The notes below the pieces were generated by a model. That model was not told the origin of the DNA, made no database searches, and saw nothing but the letters and a program-made list of their open reading frames with translations. Below, piece after piece: positions 18,059 through 28,021 of a DNA stretch of 64,000 nt. A program made the position numbers and the translations under genes. The stretch covers positions 38,432-102,431 of the forward strand of contig NZ_LWMW01000087.1 in assembly GCF_001639285.1 (NCBI RefSeq), in the 5' to 3' direction. The DNA comes from Methanobrevibacter cuticularis. GTDB lineage: Archaea > Methanobacteriota > Methanobacteria > Methanobacteriales > Methanobacteriaceae. Position 1 is the first letter of the stretch. Each line of letters opens with the position of its first letter.

Positions 18059-19633
18059 ATGAAACCTATTGATATGATAGCAACTGATATTAATTGTGAA
18101 GATTTAGGTCTTTCTAGACTTTGTTTAATGGAAAATGCTGGTAAATCATTATCTGATGAGGTAGCTAAACTATCAACTTACACCTTTTCAAAACCAGTTA
18201 AAATAGCTATTTTTACAGGATCTGGAGGTAATGGGGGAGATGGTTTTGTAGCTGCTCGTCATCTTCTTAATCGTGGATTTGAAATTGAAATATTCATGCT
18301 AAGTCCATTGGAAAATATAAAATCTGCTGATGCTAGAAAAAATATTGAAATTTTAATGAACCTGACTCCTAGATTTTCAAGACTAGAGATTAACTATATT
18401 GATTCAATAGAAGATTTAGAAAAAATATCCATAGCTAAATCTACAAGCTTCAGTGAACACATAATTCTCGATGGAATACTAGGTACTGGAATAAAAGGAA
18501 AACTTAAAAAGAAAGTTAAAAAAGTTATTGAAATTATTAATGAATCTAATGCTTTAAAAATTTCTATCGATGTTCCATCAGGAATGAATCCAGAAAACGG
18601 AGTTATTGAAGATGTAGCTATTAAGCCAGATTATACATTAACCTTTCATAATATAAAATCTGGTATTAAAAAAGCTGATGAAGAGTTAATTGGTGGAATA
18701 ATAACTTCTGATATTGGAATTCCAATTGAAGCTCAAATTTTCCTTGGAAAAGGTGATCTTTTAAGGTTGAAAAAAAGAGATAGCTATTCTCATAAAGGTA
18801 AAAATGGTAAAATTTTAATTGTAGGTGGAAATGAAGATTACACTGGGGCTCCTTCAATTGCAGCCTTATCATCAATCTCAACTGGTACAGATATCGTTTA
18901 CATTGCCACTCCAGAGACTGCAAGTTTAGCTATAAAATCCTATTCGCCTGATTTCATAGTTAAGCCTCTTAAAGGAGATTATTTAAATCCAAATAACTTA
19001 GACGACATTTTAACTATTGTTGAGGAAGTTGATGCAGTTTTACTAGGTCCAGGATCTGGCCTTAATAAAGAAACAGGTACTTTATTTAATATTTTAGCTT
19101 CAAAAATCAAAAAACCTATAGTCATTGATGCAGATGGATTAAAATTAATTGATTTGAGTTTAATTAAAGATAGGGAAGATATTATAATAACTCCTCATCT
19201 TTTTGAATTTAAATCATTCTTTTCAAAAATAATCAGTGAAAAATCTTTGAAAACTGAGTTTGAAGATATTGATTTGAAATTTGATAATTTATCCCATGAA
19301 AAATTGATGGATAAATTGGCTATTTTCCAAAAGATTGTTAAAGATATAAAAGGAACAGTCATATTAAAAGGTAAAAACGATTTAATTTTCAAAGGTAACA
19401 AATTAAGAGTTAATAAAACAGGAAATCAAGGAATGACTGTTGGAGGAACGGGTGACTCTCTTGCAGGAATAGCTGTAAGCTTATTATCTCAAGATCTATC
19501 TTCTTTTGATGCAGGAGGATTGAGTACATACCTAAATGGTAGGGCCGGAGATTTAGCTATGGAAAAATACGGAAATGGATTCAGAGCATCACAACTCAGT
19601 GAATTTTTAGGTTATTTAATGAAAGGTAATTGA
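18059..19633 (+). CDS. nnr: Bifunctional NAD(P)HX epimerase / dehydratase
   Basis: Repairs hydrated NAD(P)H. The N-terminal YjeF epimerase domain (about 1-215) shows GSGGNGGDGFVAARHL and DVPSGMNPENG. The C-terminal ADP-dependent dehydratase (about 235-524) shows KNGKILIVGG, LLGPGSG, DADGLKLID, TPHLFEF and TVGGTGDSLAG, the ribokinase-like catalytic motif. At 524 residues both domains are complete. GGGAG lies just before the ATG. It is monocistronic between AT-rich spacers. Confidence 0.95.
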   Translation: MKPIDMIATDINCEDLGLSRLCLMENAGKSLSDEVAKLSTYTFSKPVKIAIFTGSGGNGGDGFVAARHLLNRGFEIEIFMLSPLENIKSADARKNIEILMNLTPRFSRLEINYIDSIEDLEKISIAKSTSFSEHIILDGILGTGIKGKLKKKVKKVIEIINESNALKISIDVPSGMNPENGVIEDVAIKPDYTLTFHNIKSGIKKADEELIGGIITSDIGIPIEAQIFLGKGDLLRLKKRDSYSHKGKNGKILIVGGNEDYTGAPSIAALSSISTGTDIVYIATPETASLAIKSYSPDFIVKPLKGDYLNPNNLDDILTIVEEVDAVLLGPGSGLNKETGTLFNILASKIKKPIVIDADGLKLIDLSLIKDREDIIITPHLFEFKSFFSKIISEKSLKTEFEDIDLKFDNLSHEKLMDKLAIFQKIVKDIKGTVILKGKNDLIFKGNKLRVNKTGNQGMTVGGTGDSLAGIAVSLLSQDLSSFDAGGLSTYLNGRAGDLAMEKYGNGFRASQLSEFLGYLMKGN

Positions 19634-19901
19634 GGAATTGAAATAAAATTATTTTGGCTTTGTAGAAATCATGTTTGAATTTTTGTATTGTAATGTTTTT
19701 GTGTGGTGATATATGTCATAATAAGTGTTTTTGAGTTCAGTTTCTTTATTTTTTTTAGTTGATTACGTATTTTGGTTAATAGCTTTGTTTTGCTGTTTTT
19801 TTTATCATTTGTTCTTTTGATTGAATTGTTATTATAATTTTTATATTTTATTGTTGATAGCTATTGTTTTAAATTTTATTTGTTTTTATTTTTATATATG
19901 G

Positions 19902-20008
19902 GAGGGTCGGCCAAAAATAGCTTTTTTCAAAAAAAAGTTTCTTCTTTTGCTAAACAAAAGATTTTCCTAAGATTTTGACAAGCCGATATGGAATTTTGGC
20001 CGACCCTC
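19902..20008. mobile_element. MITE, 107 bp with 5-bp target duplication
   Basis: Terminal inverted repeats GAGGGTCGGCCAAAA are perfect at both ends. They stand out as GC-rich in this genome. TATGG occurs directly on both sides (19897-19901 and 20009-20013), the duplicated target. There is no coding sequence, so mobility depends on a transposase elsewhere. Confidence 0.85.
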
Positions 20009-20186
20009 TATGGATATTATATATTATTAGGTATGTTGTTATAATTTGTTATTTTGATTTTGATATTGTTGTGTATAGATATTATCTTTTTGTAGGTTTT
20101 TATTATAAATAGTTCGTATTTTTATAGTAGTTAATTATATATAGTATTAATTATTTATGTAAGTTAGAATAGTTATTCATGATTTG

Positions 20187-20221
<35 letters not shown>

Positions 20222-20356
20222 TGTAATGTTTAGTATTGAAGTATAATTACACGATGATGATAATTGGTGAATTAATTATGTATATCATTTTATTATTTTT
20301 TGGGGTTCATTGATGAGAGAAATGTTCTATTAGTATTTATTGATTAACTAATTTTT

Positions 20357-20466
20357 GAGAGTGTAAATTTTTGTGGAGTTTTTTCTAAAATTTTCAGTTT
20401 TAATTATAAATGTTTATAAATGAAAAGTGATTTTTTTCAAAAAACTCCACACTTTTTTACACTCTC
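20357..20466. mobile_element. MITE, 110 bp with 8-bp target duplication
   Basis: The two ends share 28 or 29 bases of inverted repeat, opening GAGAGTGTAAA and including GTGGAGTTTTTT, with about four mismatches. TAATTTTT flanks both ends (20349-20356 and 20467-20474). From memory, ~29-base ends and 8-base duplications are also described for ISM1 of Methanobrevibacter smithii, so a related transposase could mobilise it. No transposase lies inside. Confidence 0.85.
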
Positions 20467-20679
20467 TAATTTTTTTTGGAATTTTTCTCTGATTAATGGG
20501 TTTTTGATAGATAAAAAATGATCATAGTTCTGGTAATAATGATATAATCATCTATAATTAATCTGAGCTTTGTCTGTTTAGATAGTTATCTGACATAGGG
20601 ATTCATAATTTCTATGTTTCATAATCCATTAATCAAAATTTTAAAAAAGAATTTTTTTTCATTTTGGAGGTGAAAAAAT

Positions 20680-23600
20680 ATGATAATGAAAAATAAAAAT
20701 ACAATAACTAATAAGTTTGAAACGAATAACTATTTTCCTAGTGGAACTCGTTTAAAGAATGTGGTACTTGTAACCTTCTTGTTTTTGTGTTTTTTTGCAC
20801 TATTGTCTGGTGCTAGTGCTGCTAACTTTAATAGTTCTTCTACTAATCAGGAAGTCCAGGATTTCCTCAGTGATACATCTGCGGGCGACAATGAGGTTGT
20901 TTTTGAGGAAGGAGATTATAACCAATTCACTGGTTTAACTGTTTCAAGAAGTGTTAATATTTCATCCATTGGTCAAGTGAATATAGTAGGTACTACTGGT
21001 ACACTATTTACTATCACTTCACCGAACGTGAAAATAGTTAAATTGAATATTAGTGGATATACAACAGCTATTAATTCAAACACAGGTAATCTATCAGTTA
21101 TTGGTTGTAATATGAGTACAGCTAGTAGTAGTGTCTCTTTGTCTGGTAACTCTTTAACTGATGTATTACTGGAAAATAATACTATAATTTCTTCTGTAAC
21201 TGGCACCTCTGGTGCTGTAAATGTAGGTGCTACAGCTGGTTCAGTTGTTAACATTACAATTAAAGGTAATAATATTACAGGTAACAGTTCATCTCAAGGA
21301 GTAGGTGTGCGTTTCAGCGTTTCTAGTTGTAATAACACTCTAATTTCCGAAAACAACAACATCACAATAGGATCAGGTCGTGGTTTTTATTTGACTCTTA
21401 CCAATAGTAACAACACCATAACTATCAGCAACAACAACATCACAGGAGTAGGAAACAGTGCTGTTGCTCTGTCTGCAGCAACTAGTAACAACACCATAAT
21501 CATCAATAACAACAACATCACATCAGCAGTCTCATACGTTGTTACTCTGTCTGCAGCAACCAGTAACAACAACATAACCATCAGCAACAACAACATCACA
21601 TCAACATCAACAGGAGCAAATTCGGCGGGTGTTAATCTGGATGTAGCAACTAGTAACAACACCATAACTATTAACAACAATAACATCACAGCAACATCAA
21701 CAGGAGCAAGTTCGCAGAGTGTTAGGTTGGCTGCAACCAATAGTGACAACACCATAACTATCAGCAACAATAATATCACAGCAGCATCACAGGGTAGTTA
21801 TCTGAATGTAGAAACCAGTAACAACACCATGACAATCAATAACAACACCATCACAGGAGCATCTGGATACGGTGTTGCTCTGTTTGCAGAAGCCAATAGT
21901 AACAACAACATAACCATCAATAACAACAACATCACAGGAAAATCCTCATACGGTATTTCTCTGACTGCAACCAATAGTAACAACAACATAACCATCACCA
22001 ACAATAACATTACAGGCACCTCAGGAGCATCTGGATACGGTGTTGCTCTGTCTGTAACAACCAGTAACAACAACATAACCATCGCCGACAACAACATCAC
22101 AGGAAAAACCTCATACGGTGTTCAGTTGTCTGCAGCAACCAGTAACAACACCATAATCGTCAATAACAACAACATCACAGGAGCATCTGGATATGGGGTT
22201 CTTCTGATTGCATACACCAGTAACAATACTATCAGTTTCATTGATAACATTATTAGGGGTACGAATTATGGTATGTATGTTAACTGCAATAATAATCCAA
22301 GTTTTAGTGGTTTGTCTGTAGTGAATAACACTTTGAATGCTAGTAACTCTAATGGTATTGGTATTGGGTTTGTTAATCTTAATCCCTCTGATTTAAGTGA
22401 TATCTTAGTTTCTGGTAACAACATTTTTGCTGGAACAACTCTTGGTACTGGTATTAATTTTGATACTGGTCTTAATTCTGTAAATAATGTTACTATTAAT
22501 TATAATCGTGTTTTATCTGGCACTGGTTTAAATATTCCATCTATGGCTAGTGGTATAGATGCGAGCCTTAATTGGTGGGGAATTAACAATATAACTGGTA
22601 AAATTGTGGGTATTAATACTAGTAATCATTATATTTTGAATATTACTAACTCTAGTAGTTTGAATGATGTTCATGTTGGTGATAATGTTAGTTTTTCTCT
22701 GTTAGTCTTGAATGATACTTTGAATAATACTGGTGTTGGTAATTTACCTGATTTTGTTATTAATGGTAACTTTAGTGGTGTAGCTTATAATTCCAGTCGT
22801 AATAGTAATTTTACTTATCTGTGTCCTGTTTCATCTTTAGGAATTCAGACTGTAAATGCTTCTTTAGATGGACAATATGTGAATATAACTTTTTACGCGA
22901 TAAAAAATTCTACGAATTCTACTATTGTTATTAGTCCTAATCCTGCTCAAATTGGTGAAAATGTCACTGTTAGTGGTGTTTTAGCTAATCATACAGGTAT
23001 TGATTTTGTTAATGTTACTGTTGATGGTACGCTATTTAATGTGACTGTTGATGGTTCTGGTTATTGGGAGTTAAATTACACTACTAATCGTAGTGGTACT
23101 TTAGATATTGTTGTTAGTTTTTCCGGTAATGATAATTATACAAGCTTTAGTAATGGTAGTATCTTTAATGTTACAAAGGCTAATGTAACTATAAACATTA
23201 ACTTACCGAATAATGCTACTTATGGAGGAAATTCTACTATAAACGGCAATATAACTTCTAATGGTAACTTAATAAATGGAACATATAATATCGAAGTAGT
23301 TATCGGTGATGTAGTTTACAATGTGACTGTTATTGATGGTGTTTGGAGTTTAATAATACCTAATACAAGTGCAGGAATAGCTAATGTTGATATATTTTTC
23401 TCTGGAAACAGTAATTACAATGATGCAGCAATAGCTGCTAATTATACTGTTGCTGCGAAGAATCTTGGAACTAAAATCACAATAACTTCAACAAGAAACG
23501 GTAATAAAATTACCTATAAAATCACACTCAAAGACAGTGAAGGAAATATATTAGGTAATCAAACTATTAGTTTAGCTATTGCAGGTAAAAATGTGAATGT

Positions 23601-24042
23601 TAGGACAAATAGTCAAGGGATTGCACAGTACACATACACAGCAACTAAAGCAGGAAAATACTACGCAAACGCAACATACAACGGACTAAACACTGAAAAC
23701 ATCATCTATGGCTCTTCCAGTGCAAAATCCAACAGTATATCAATCACAAAAACAAGTATAAAAATCTACCTCATCAAAGTAAGTGCTAAAACCGTAAAAT
23801 ATCATGGAAAAAGATACAGAGTCTATTATAAAACTTATTATCTTAAAAATTATGGTATTTTAACAGGTTCTAAACTATTCCAGAAATCTTTAAAAGGTTT
23901 CACACTAAGCAAAATCAGCAAAACAAGCAACATAAAAACAAACTACAACAAAACCAAAAAAATCCTAAAAACTACCGTCAAAAACCTCGCACATGCAAAA
24001 ATAGCCAAAATCAAAATAAAATTCTACAAAAGAATCGCATAA
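20680..24042 (+). CDS. Adhesin-like secreted parallel beta-helix protein with Ig-like domains
   Basis: A 1120-residue surface protein. An N-terminal signal segment (about 27-47, LKNVVLVTFLFLCFFALLSG, then ASAA) is followed by about 600 residues of right-handed beta-helix repeats of roughly 23-26 residues built on NNTITINNNNITG. Bacterial-type Ig-like domains follow (STIVISPNPAQIGENVTVSG, then YGGNSTINGNIT and TKITITSTRNGNKITYK). The tail (about 1020-1120) is strongly basic and ends without an LPXTG signal or clear membrane anchor. It has many N-x-S/T sequons, fitting glycosylation by the AglB encoded at 34945. A GGAGGTG site sets the start. The adhesive role is inferred from architecture. Confidence 0.88.
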   Translation: MIMKNKNTITNKFETNNYFPSGTRLKNVVLVTFLFLCFFALLSGASAANFNSSSTNQEVQDFLSDTSAGDNEVVFEEGDYNQFTGLTVSRSVNISSIGQVNIVGTTGTLFTITSPNVKIVKLNISGYTTAINSNTGNLSVIGCNMSTASSSVSLSGNSLTDVLLENNTIISSVTGTSGAVNVGATAGSVVNITIKGNNITGNSSSQGVGVRFSVSSCNNTLISENNNITIGSGRGFYLTLTNSNNTITISNNNITGVGNSAVALSAATSNNTIIINNNNITSAVSYVVTLSAATSNNNITISNNNITSTSTGANSAGVNLDVATSNNTITINNNNITATSTGASSQSVRLAATNSDNTITISNNNITAASQGSYLNVETSNNTMTINNNTITGASGYGVALFAEANSNNNITINNNNITGKSSYGISLTATNSNNNITITNNNITGTSGASGYGVALSVTTSNNNITIADNNITGKTSYGVQLSAATSNNTIIVNNNNITGASGYGVLLIAYTSNNTISFIDNIIRGTNYGMYVNCNNNPSFSGLSVVNNTLNASNSNGIGIGFVNLNPSDLSDILVSGNNIFAGTTLGTGINFDTGLNSVNNVTINYNRVLSGTGLNIPSMASGIDASLNWWGINNITGKIVGINTSNHYILNITNSSSLNDVHVGDNVSFSLLVLNDTLNNTGVGNLPDFVINGNFSGVAYNSSRNSNFTYLCPVSSLGIQTVNASLDGQYVNITFYAIKNSTNSTIVISPNPAQIGENVTVSGVLANHTGIDFVNVTVDGTLFNVTVDGSGYWELNYTTNRSGTLDIVVSFSGNDNYTSFSNGSIFNVTKANVTININLPNNATYGGNSTINGNITSNGNLINGTYNIEVVIGDVVYNVTVIDGVWSLIIPNTSAGIANVDIFFSGNSNYNDAAIAANYTVAAKNLGTKITITSTRNGNKITYKITLKDSEGNILGNQTISLAIAGKNVNVRTNSQGIAQYTYTATKAGKYYANATYNGLNTENIIYGSSSAKSNSISITKTSIKIYLIKVSAKTVKYHGKRYRVYYKTYYLKNYGILTGSKLFQKSLKGFTLSKISKTSNIKTNYNKTKKILKTTVKNLAHAKIAKIKIKFYKRIA

Positions 24043-24098
24043 AAAAAACCTTTAGCCAATATAAAAGCTAAAAAAAAACCAAAAAAAATTTAAAAAAG

Positions 24099-24145
24099 GA
24101 GAGGATAAATTAATTTTTTTCCATTATTCTCTCTTACTTTTTTTT
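24099..24145 (+). terminator. Hairpin terminator of the adhesin gene
   Basis: GAGAGGATAA (24099-24108) and TTATTCTCTC (24124-24133) pair with one mismatch, followed by a T-run, about 60 bases after the stop codon. Confidence 0.6.
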
Positions 24146-25150
24146 GTTAAATTGGACAAGAATTTTTTTTTTTTGAAGGTTGTGATTTCTTTTTTTTAGA
24201 ATATTATGATGTTTTTTTGGTGATATATTTGTATATTTCTTTGTATATTGTTGATATAAGGTTGATGTCATTTTGAATTTTTCTATAATCTTCTGGTTTC
24301 GACTTGTTTATATTTTTTGTCATGTTTTATGGGTAAAAGGTATTTCAACTATTATTTTTTTCTTTATAAGTTTCTTTATTTTCTTTTTTTCTCTATGTTG
24401 TATTGAAATTTTGATTTGATAAGCTTTTTTTTCAATGTTTACACTTTAATTGACATTAATAGATTTAATTTGTTTCCATATCAGTATTTTTCCTGTAAAT
24501 TTAGAAGTAATTTCATCAAAAGATGCATGATTCACTAAATTTTTCATGAAACAGCAAGGATAGTTTTTATTGGGATCAAATCTAAAAAATCAGTAGGAAT
24601 TAGAAAAGTTTGATCAATCTTGTCTTATGTAAACCATAATCTTATCATTGAAAAATTTATTTTAGCTATATAAATAATTTATCAAAAATAATATCTAAAT
24701 TTAAGGATTTTAAACAATAAAAATATTAAAATAATTGTTTCCTAACTTTTAGATCATAAAACATGTGAAATAGCATATTTTCTTTTTTTAGAGGGTGAAA
24801 ATAATGAATTATAGTATCATGACAATTTAAATATTAATTTATTTATATTTCTCAACAAAATTATTAAAAAGTATTTTATCTTCTTAATTCAATCTTAAAC
24901 CTTTTATTTAATCTTACTCTATAAAATCTATATTAATAAAATTATAGAAAAAATTAAATTGTCTTAACAATAGTATCTATATTGAAAAGTTTAAAAATAA
25001 ATCATGAAAACAAAATTATAACACCCAAAATATAATCTCTACAGAGCTATTATTTTAAAGAATTAATTATTAAAAAATAATTATTAAAAAATATTGATAT
25101 AAATCGTAAATATGTGTATTAATATAAAAATAAAAGAGATAATGATTTTT
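24146..25150. other. Spacer after the adhesin
   Basis: Apart from the transposase remnant at 24447-24648 I see only AT-rich, non-coding sequence. Confidence 0.5.
24447..24648 (-). pseudogene. Transposase N-terminal remnant (IS1182/IS4-like)
   Basis: Starting at an ATG (24646-24648), two frames together read DQTFLIPTDFLDLIP and then CFMKNLVNHASFDEITSKF, which resembles the N-terminal region of IS1182-type transposases (Q-x-x-L-I-P ... L-I-P). At least one stop and one frameshift interrupt it and the catalytic region is gone. It shows that an insertion sequence once lay here. Confidence 0.6.
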
Positions 25151-25387
25151 TTAAAGAAGTTCCTCTTTTTCCTCTTTTTCTAGACTTGCCCAAGTATTGG
25201 AATCACATGTAGGGCAAGGTGGAAGTGCTGGAGATCCATTCTCAATTATCATCTCTTCACTAAAATAATCACATGGAGAGCGAATTGAAAACACTCTGGA
25301 TTCTTCATCGATCACTATTTCTTCACCACAATAATCACATTTATAACTTCCATAACCTGGTTCATCACTATATGCATAGTTTTCCAT
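25151..25387 (-). CDS. Small zinc-ribbon protein
   Basis: About 78 residues. Cys pairs KCDYCGEE and PPCPTCDSNTW form a zinc ribbon separated by an acidic linker with one further Cys, ending in an acidic helix. The ATG at 25387 is preferred because GAGGTG lies just upstream and overlaps the alternative GTG start. I do not recognise a named family; similar small zinc-binding proteins are common in methanogens. It is divergent from sfsA. Confidence 0.7.
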   Translation of the reverse strand: MENYAYSDEPGYGSYKCDYCGEEIVIDEESRVFSIRSPCDYFSEEMIIENGSPALPPCPTCDSNTWASLEKEEKEELL

Positions 25388-25647
25388 TTTAAACACCTCT
25401 GATCTGTTTTTTTATTTATAATAATGATTATTGGAAATATAAGCATTACATTACTATTTTATGATATTTAAATTTTCACCAAAGATGAAAACTTCCATTA
25501 ATTATTGAATGTTGATATTTAAAAATAAAAATAAATAGCTATTGATTTTTATAATAAAAAATATAAATAAAATTTTAAAAGGTATTGATTTGAAAATTTT
25601 TTAATACTCTTATTTTGTCAATATAAATGATATTAAGGAACTATTTC

Positions 25648-26352
25648 ATGAACAATTATGTAAAAGCTATTTTTAAAAGTAGACCTAATAGATTTATAGC
25701 TAATGTGGAAATCAACGGCGAAGAAACTGTTGCTCACGTTCCAAATACTGGAAGATGCAAGGAATTATTGTTGGATGGAGTTACTGTTTATTTGCTTCCA
25801 AGTAATGATCCTAAAAGAAAAACAAAATACACAATTCACTTTGTAGAAAACAATGGAGTTTTAGTATCAATTTACTCACAGTTAGCTAATACGATTGTAT
25901 ATGATGCAATAGTAAATAATAGGATAAAAGAACTTAGCTATTATAATCATCACAGTAGGGAAAAAACGGTTGGAAATTCACGAATAGATATCCATCTCTC
26001 TAATGATAATGGTGAACAATGTTACATTGAAGTTAAAGGAGTGACTTTAATAGAAAATGGAATAGCTAAATTCCCAGATGCTCCAACAACACGGGGAAAG
26101 AGACATCTTGAAGAGTTAATTGAACTTAAAAAGCAGGGACATAGAGCTATTGTCTTCTTTTTGATCCAACATCCAAATGGTGACAATTTCGAACCAAACT
26201 GGCACAATGACCCAGATTTTAGTCAAACATTGGTTAAAGCAGAAAAACATGGGGTTGAGATATTGGTTTATAAAACAAGAAATACTTTAAATAAAATTGA
26301 AGTTATTGAGAAAAGTTTAAAGTATGATTTGAAAAGAAAAAGTTTAAAGTAA
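25648..26352 (+). CDS. sfsA: SfsA family protein (sugar fermentation stimulation homologue)
   Basis: A 234-residue SfsA protein: HVPNTGRCKELLLDG near the N-terminus, then RIDIHLSND, YIEVKGVTL and FPDAPTTRGKRHLEELIELKKQGHRAIVFF. The D...E-x-K arrangement and fold are those of a PD-(D/E)XK nuclease-like core. Its role in archaea is unknown; the E. coli protein was named for an effect on sugar fermentation. AAGGAACT before 25648 favours that ATG over the one at 25627. The last codons contain a short direct repeat (AAAAGTTTAAAGTA). Confidence 0.93.
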   Translation: MNNYVKAIFKSRPNRFIANVEINGEETVAHVPNTGRCKELLLDGVTVYLLPSNDPKRKTKYTIHFVENNGVLVSIYSQLANTIVYDAIVNNRIKELSYYNHHSREKTVGNSRIDIHLSNDNGEQCYIEVKGVTLIENGIAKFPDAPTTRGKRHLEELIELKKQGHRAIVFFLIQHPNGDNFEPNWHNDPDFSQTLVKAEKHGVEILVYKTRNTLNKIEVIEKSLKYDLKRKSLK

Positions 26353-26750
26353 CTTTTTTCAAAATTTTAACTTTTAAAATATCTAAATCTGAAAATCCAC
26401 ATCTAATCACATCTATCTACTTTCATCTAAGTAATAATATGGGTATTGTTTCGTTTCAGCATCTCATATTTTGATTAAACATATTCAGTTAATCTTTCTT
26501 TACTTAAATTACATTTTTTTTATTTTGACAATTATATTCCATATTTAGTTTTATAAATATCTATAATAGTTGTTATTTCTGTTCATATAGTTAGTAATCT
26601 TATTAATCATGCTTTCCTATATGTTGAATTTTTAGTTAATAATATGTTAATAATATAATATCGCAGTGAATTACTATGATATTCATGTCTTTCATCAATT
26701 ACAGGTTCATCTGCAATTTTAAAAATTGCTAATTAATTATTAAAAGCAAG
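26353..26750. other. Spacer between convergent sfsA and CYTH genes
   Basis: AT-rich. A short minus-strand stretch near 26640-26720 reads like degraded coding sequence, but too little is left to name it. Confidence 0.4.
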
Positions 26751-27293
26751 TTATTTCTTCAACTGCAGCAATTCTAAGTAAGATGTTCTTTCAAAACCAC
26801 TATTCACGCCTAATTTGTTGAATATATTAAATATGTTATCTAAAGTATCTTGGTAATCAGTTCCGTCGTCTAAATCTGCTTCTATTTCCATGTATGGTTG
26901 GAGTCCTTCAACTTTATCAAGACTTATGATGTATTCATCCAATTTATAGATAGTTCTGTCTTTGATAACAATAGCTGCTTGAACAAATCCTAAGTTGGTG
27001 AATATACTAGCTATTTTACTGGCATCTTGGATTCCTACTTCTATTTCTTCTCTTGTTTTACTTGATTTGTTTAGTTTTGGTCCTTTGTATGTTATAAAAG
27101 TAGAAAGGTTTTCATCAATTGTCACTTTTCTTATTCTCAAAGCTTCGTCTGTTTTTGCAAAATCACGTAGAGGACTATTAAAATAGCTATCTTCTTGATG
27201 CTCTATATGACTTTTTTTAGCTCCAATTACTTTTAATTTATTTATTACATAATCAAAATCATTTATTTTAGCTTTAACTTCAACTTCTATCAT
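26751..27293 (-). CDS. CYTH-domain protein (class IV adenylate cyclase/CyaB-like)
   Basis: A 180-residue CYTH (triphosphate tunnel) protein. The signature E-x-E-x-K is at residues 3-7 (EVEVK), followed by RIRK, FITYKGPK, EEIEVG, KDRTIY, SLDKVEGLQPYMEIE, which supply the tunnel's charged residues. Family members cyclise ATP or hydrolyse triphosphates such as thiamine triphosphate or PPPi; in archaea the substrate is usually unknown. It is about full length for the CyaB group. Confidence 0.88.
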   Translation of the reverse strand: MIEVEVKAKINDFDYVINKLKVIGAKKSHIEHQEDSYFNSPLRDFAKTDEALRIRKVTIDENLSTFITYKGPKLNKSSKTREEIEVGIQDASKIASIFTNLGFVQAAIVIKDRTIYKLDEYIISLDKVEGLQPYMEIEADLDDGTDYQDTLDNIFNIFNKLGVNSGFERTSYLELLQLKK

Positions 27294-27936
27294 AATATCC
27301 CTTAAAATATTTTCTATTATTAAAAATTTGTTTCTTATATTAATATGAATTTTAACTATTTCTCTTATTAAATAAAATGTTTAAAAATTATTATTTTTTT
27401 TAAATAGATCGTTTTTAACTTCATTAAATATTAAATAATCATTATTAAACTATTATTATTCAAATAAAATATTTTTAATTCTTTAATCATTATATAAATT
27501 ATTATTAAATTCTTAATTTTTAAATAAAATATTATTAAGTTTTTAATACTTATATAAATTATTATTAGATTCTTAATTTTTAAATAAAATATTATTAAGT
27601 TTTTAGTACTTGAATAAGTTATTATTAAATTCTTAATTACCAAATAGAATATCTTTAATTTCTCAATTATTATATTTTATAAAATCATATTCTAATTATT
27701 TAATTTTTTATACTATATTTATACTATTTTTCTAACTTTATTGAAAAATTATTTATAATATATTGAACATATAAATTTAGTAATAGCAACTATCATATTA
27801 GAATATAAATTTCTTGAGTTCTATTATGAAATAATTATTACTCATATCTTTATTACTATTATATATTTCATTTTATTAAGTATGGTTTATATAAGATTAT
27901 TTATATGAATTTTTATATTTTGAAATTTTTTAAATA
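27294..27936. other. Spacer upstream of tbp with a ~60-bp tandem repeat
   Basis: About 27457-27650 contains three to four copies of a ~60-base unit alternating TTATTATTAAATTCTTAAT and AAATAAAATATTATTAAG. The reverse frame through it is an artefact of the repeat. No gene seen. Confidence 0.7.
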
Positions 27937-27950
27937 GGTTTATATATCAT
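27937..27950 (+). promoter_or_regulatory. TATA box and BRE of tbp
   Basis: TTTATATA at 27939-27946, preceded by an A-rich BRE-like stretch (AAATAGG). Transcription would start near 27970, about 50 bases before the TTG start codon. This is inferred from the archaeal promoter consensus. Confidence 0.5.
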
Positions 27951-28021
27951 ATAAATAAAAAATTGATATAAGTAATAATTTACTTATTTTTTTTTAAAAT
28001 TTGATTGGGAGGTATATTAAC

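Noticed and set aside
21387..22100. Minus-strand open frames inside the large adhesin
   Set aside because: They are Leu/Val-rich shadows of the repeated Asn/Thr codons on the plus strand, with no start signals.
27431..27643. 70-residue minus-strand frame upstream of tbp
   Set aside because: It translates a ~60-base tandem repeat into repeated KNLIIFYLKI units, with no ribosome binding site and no homology pattern.
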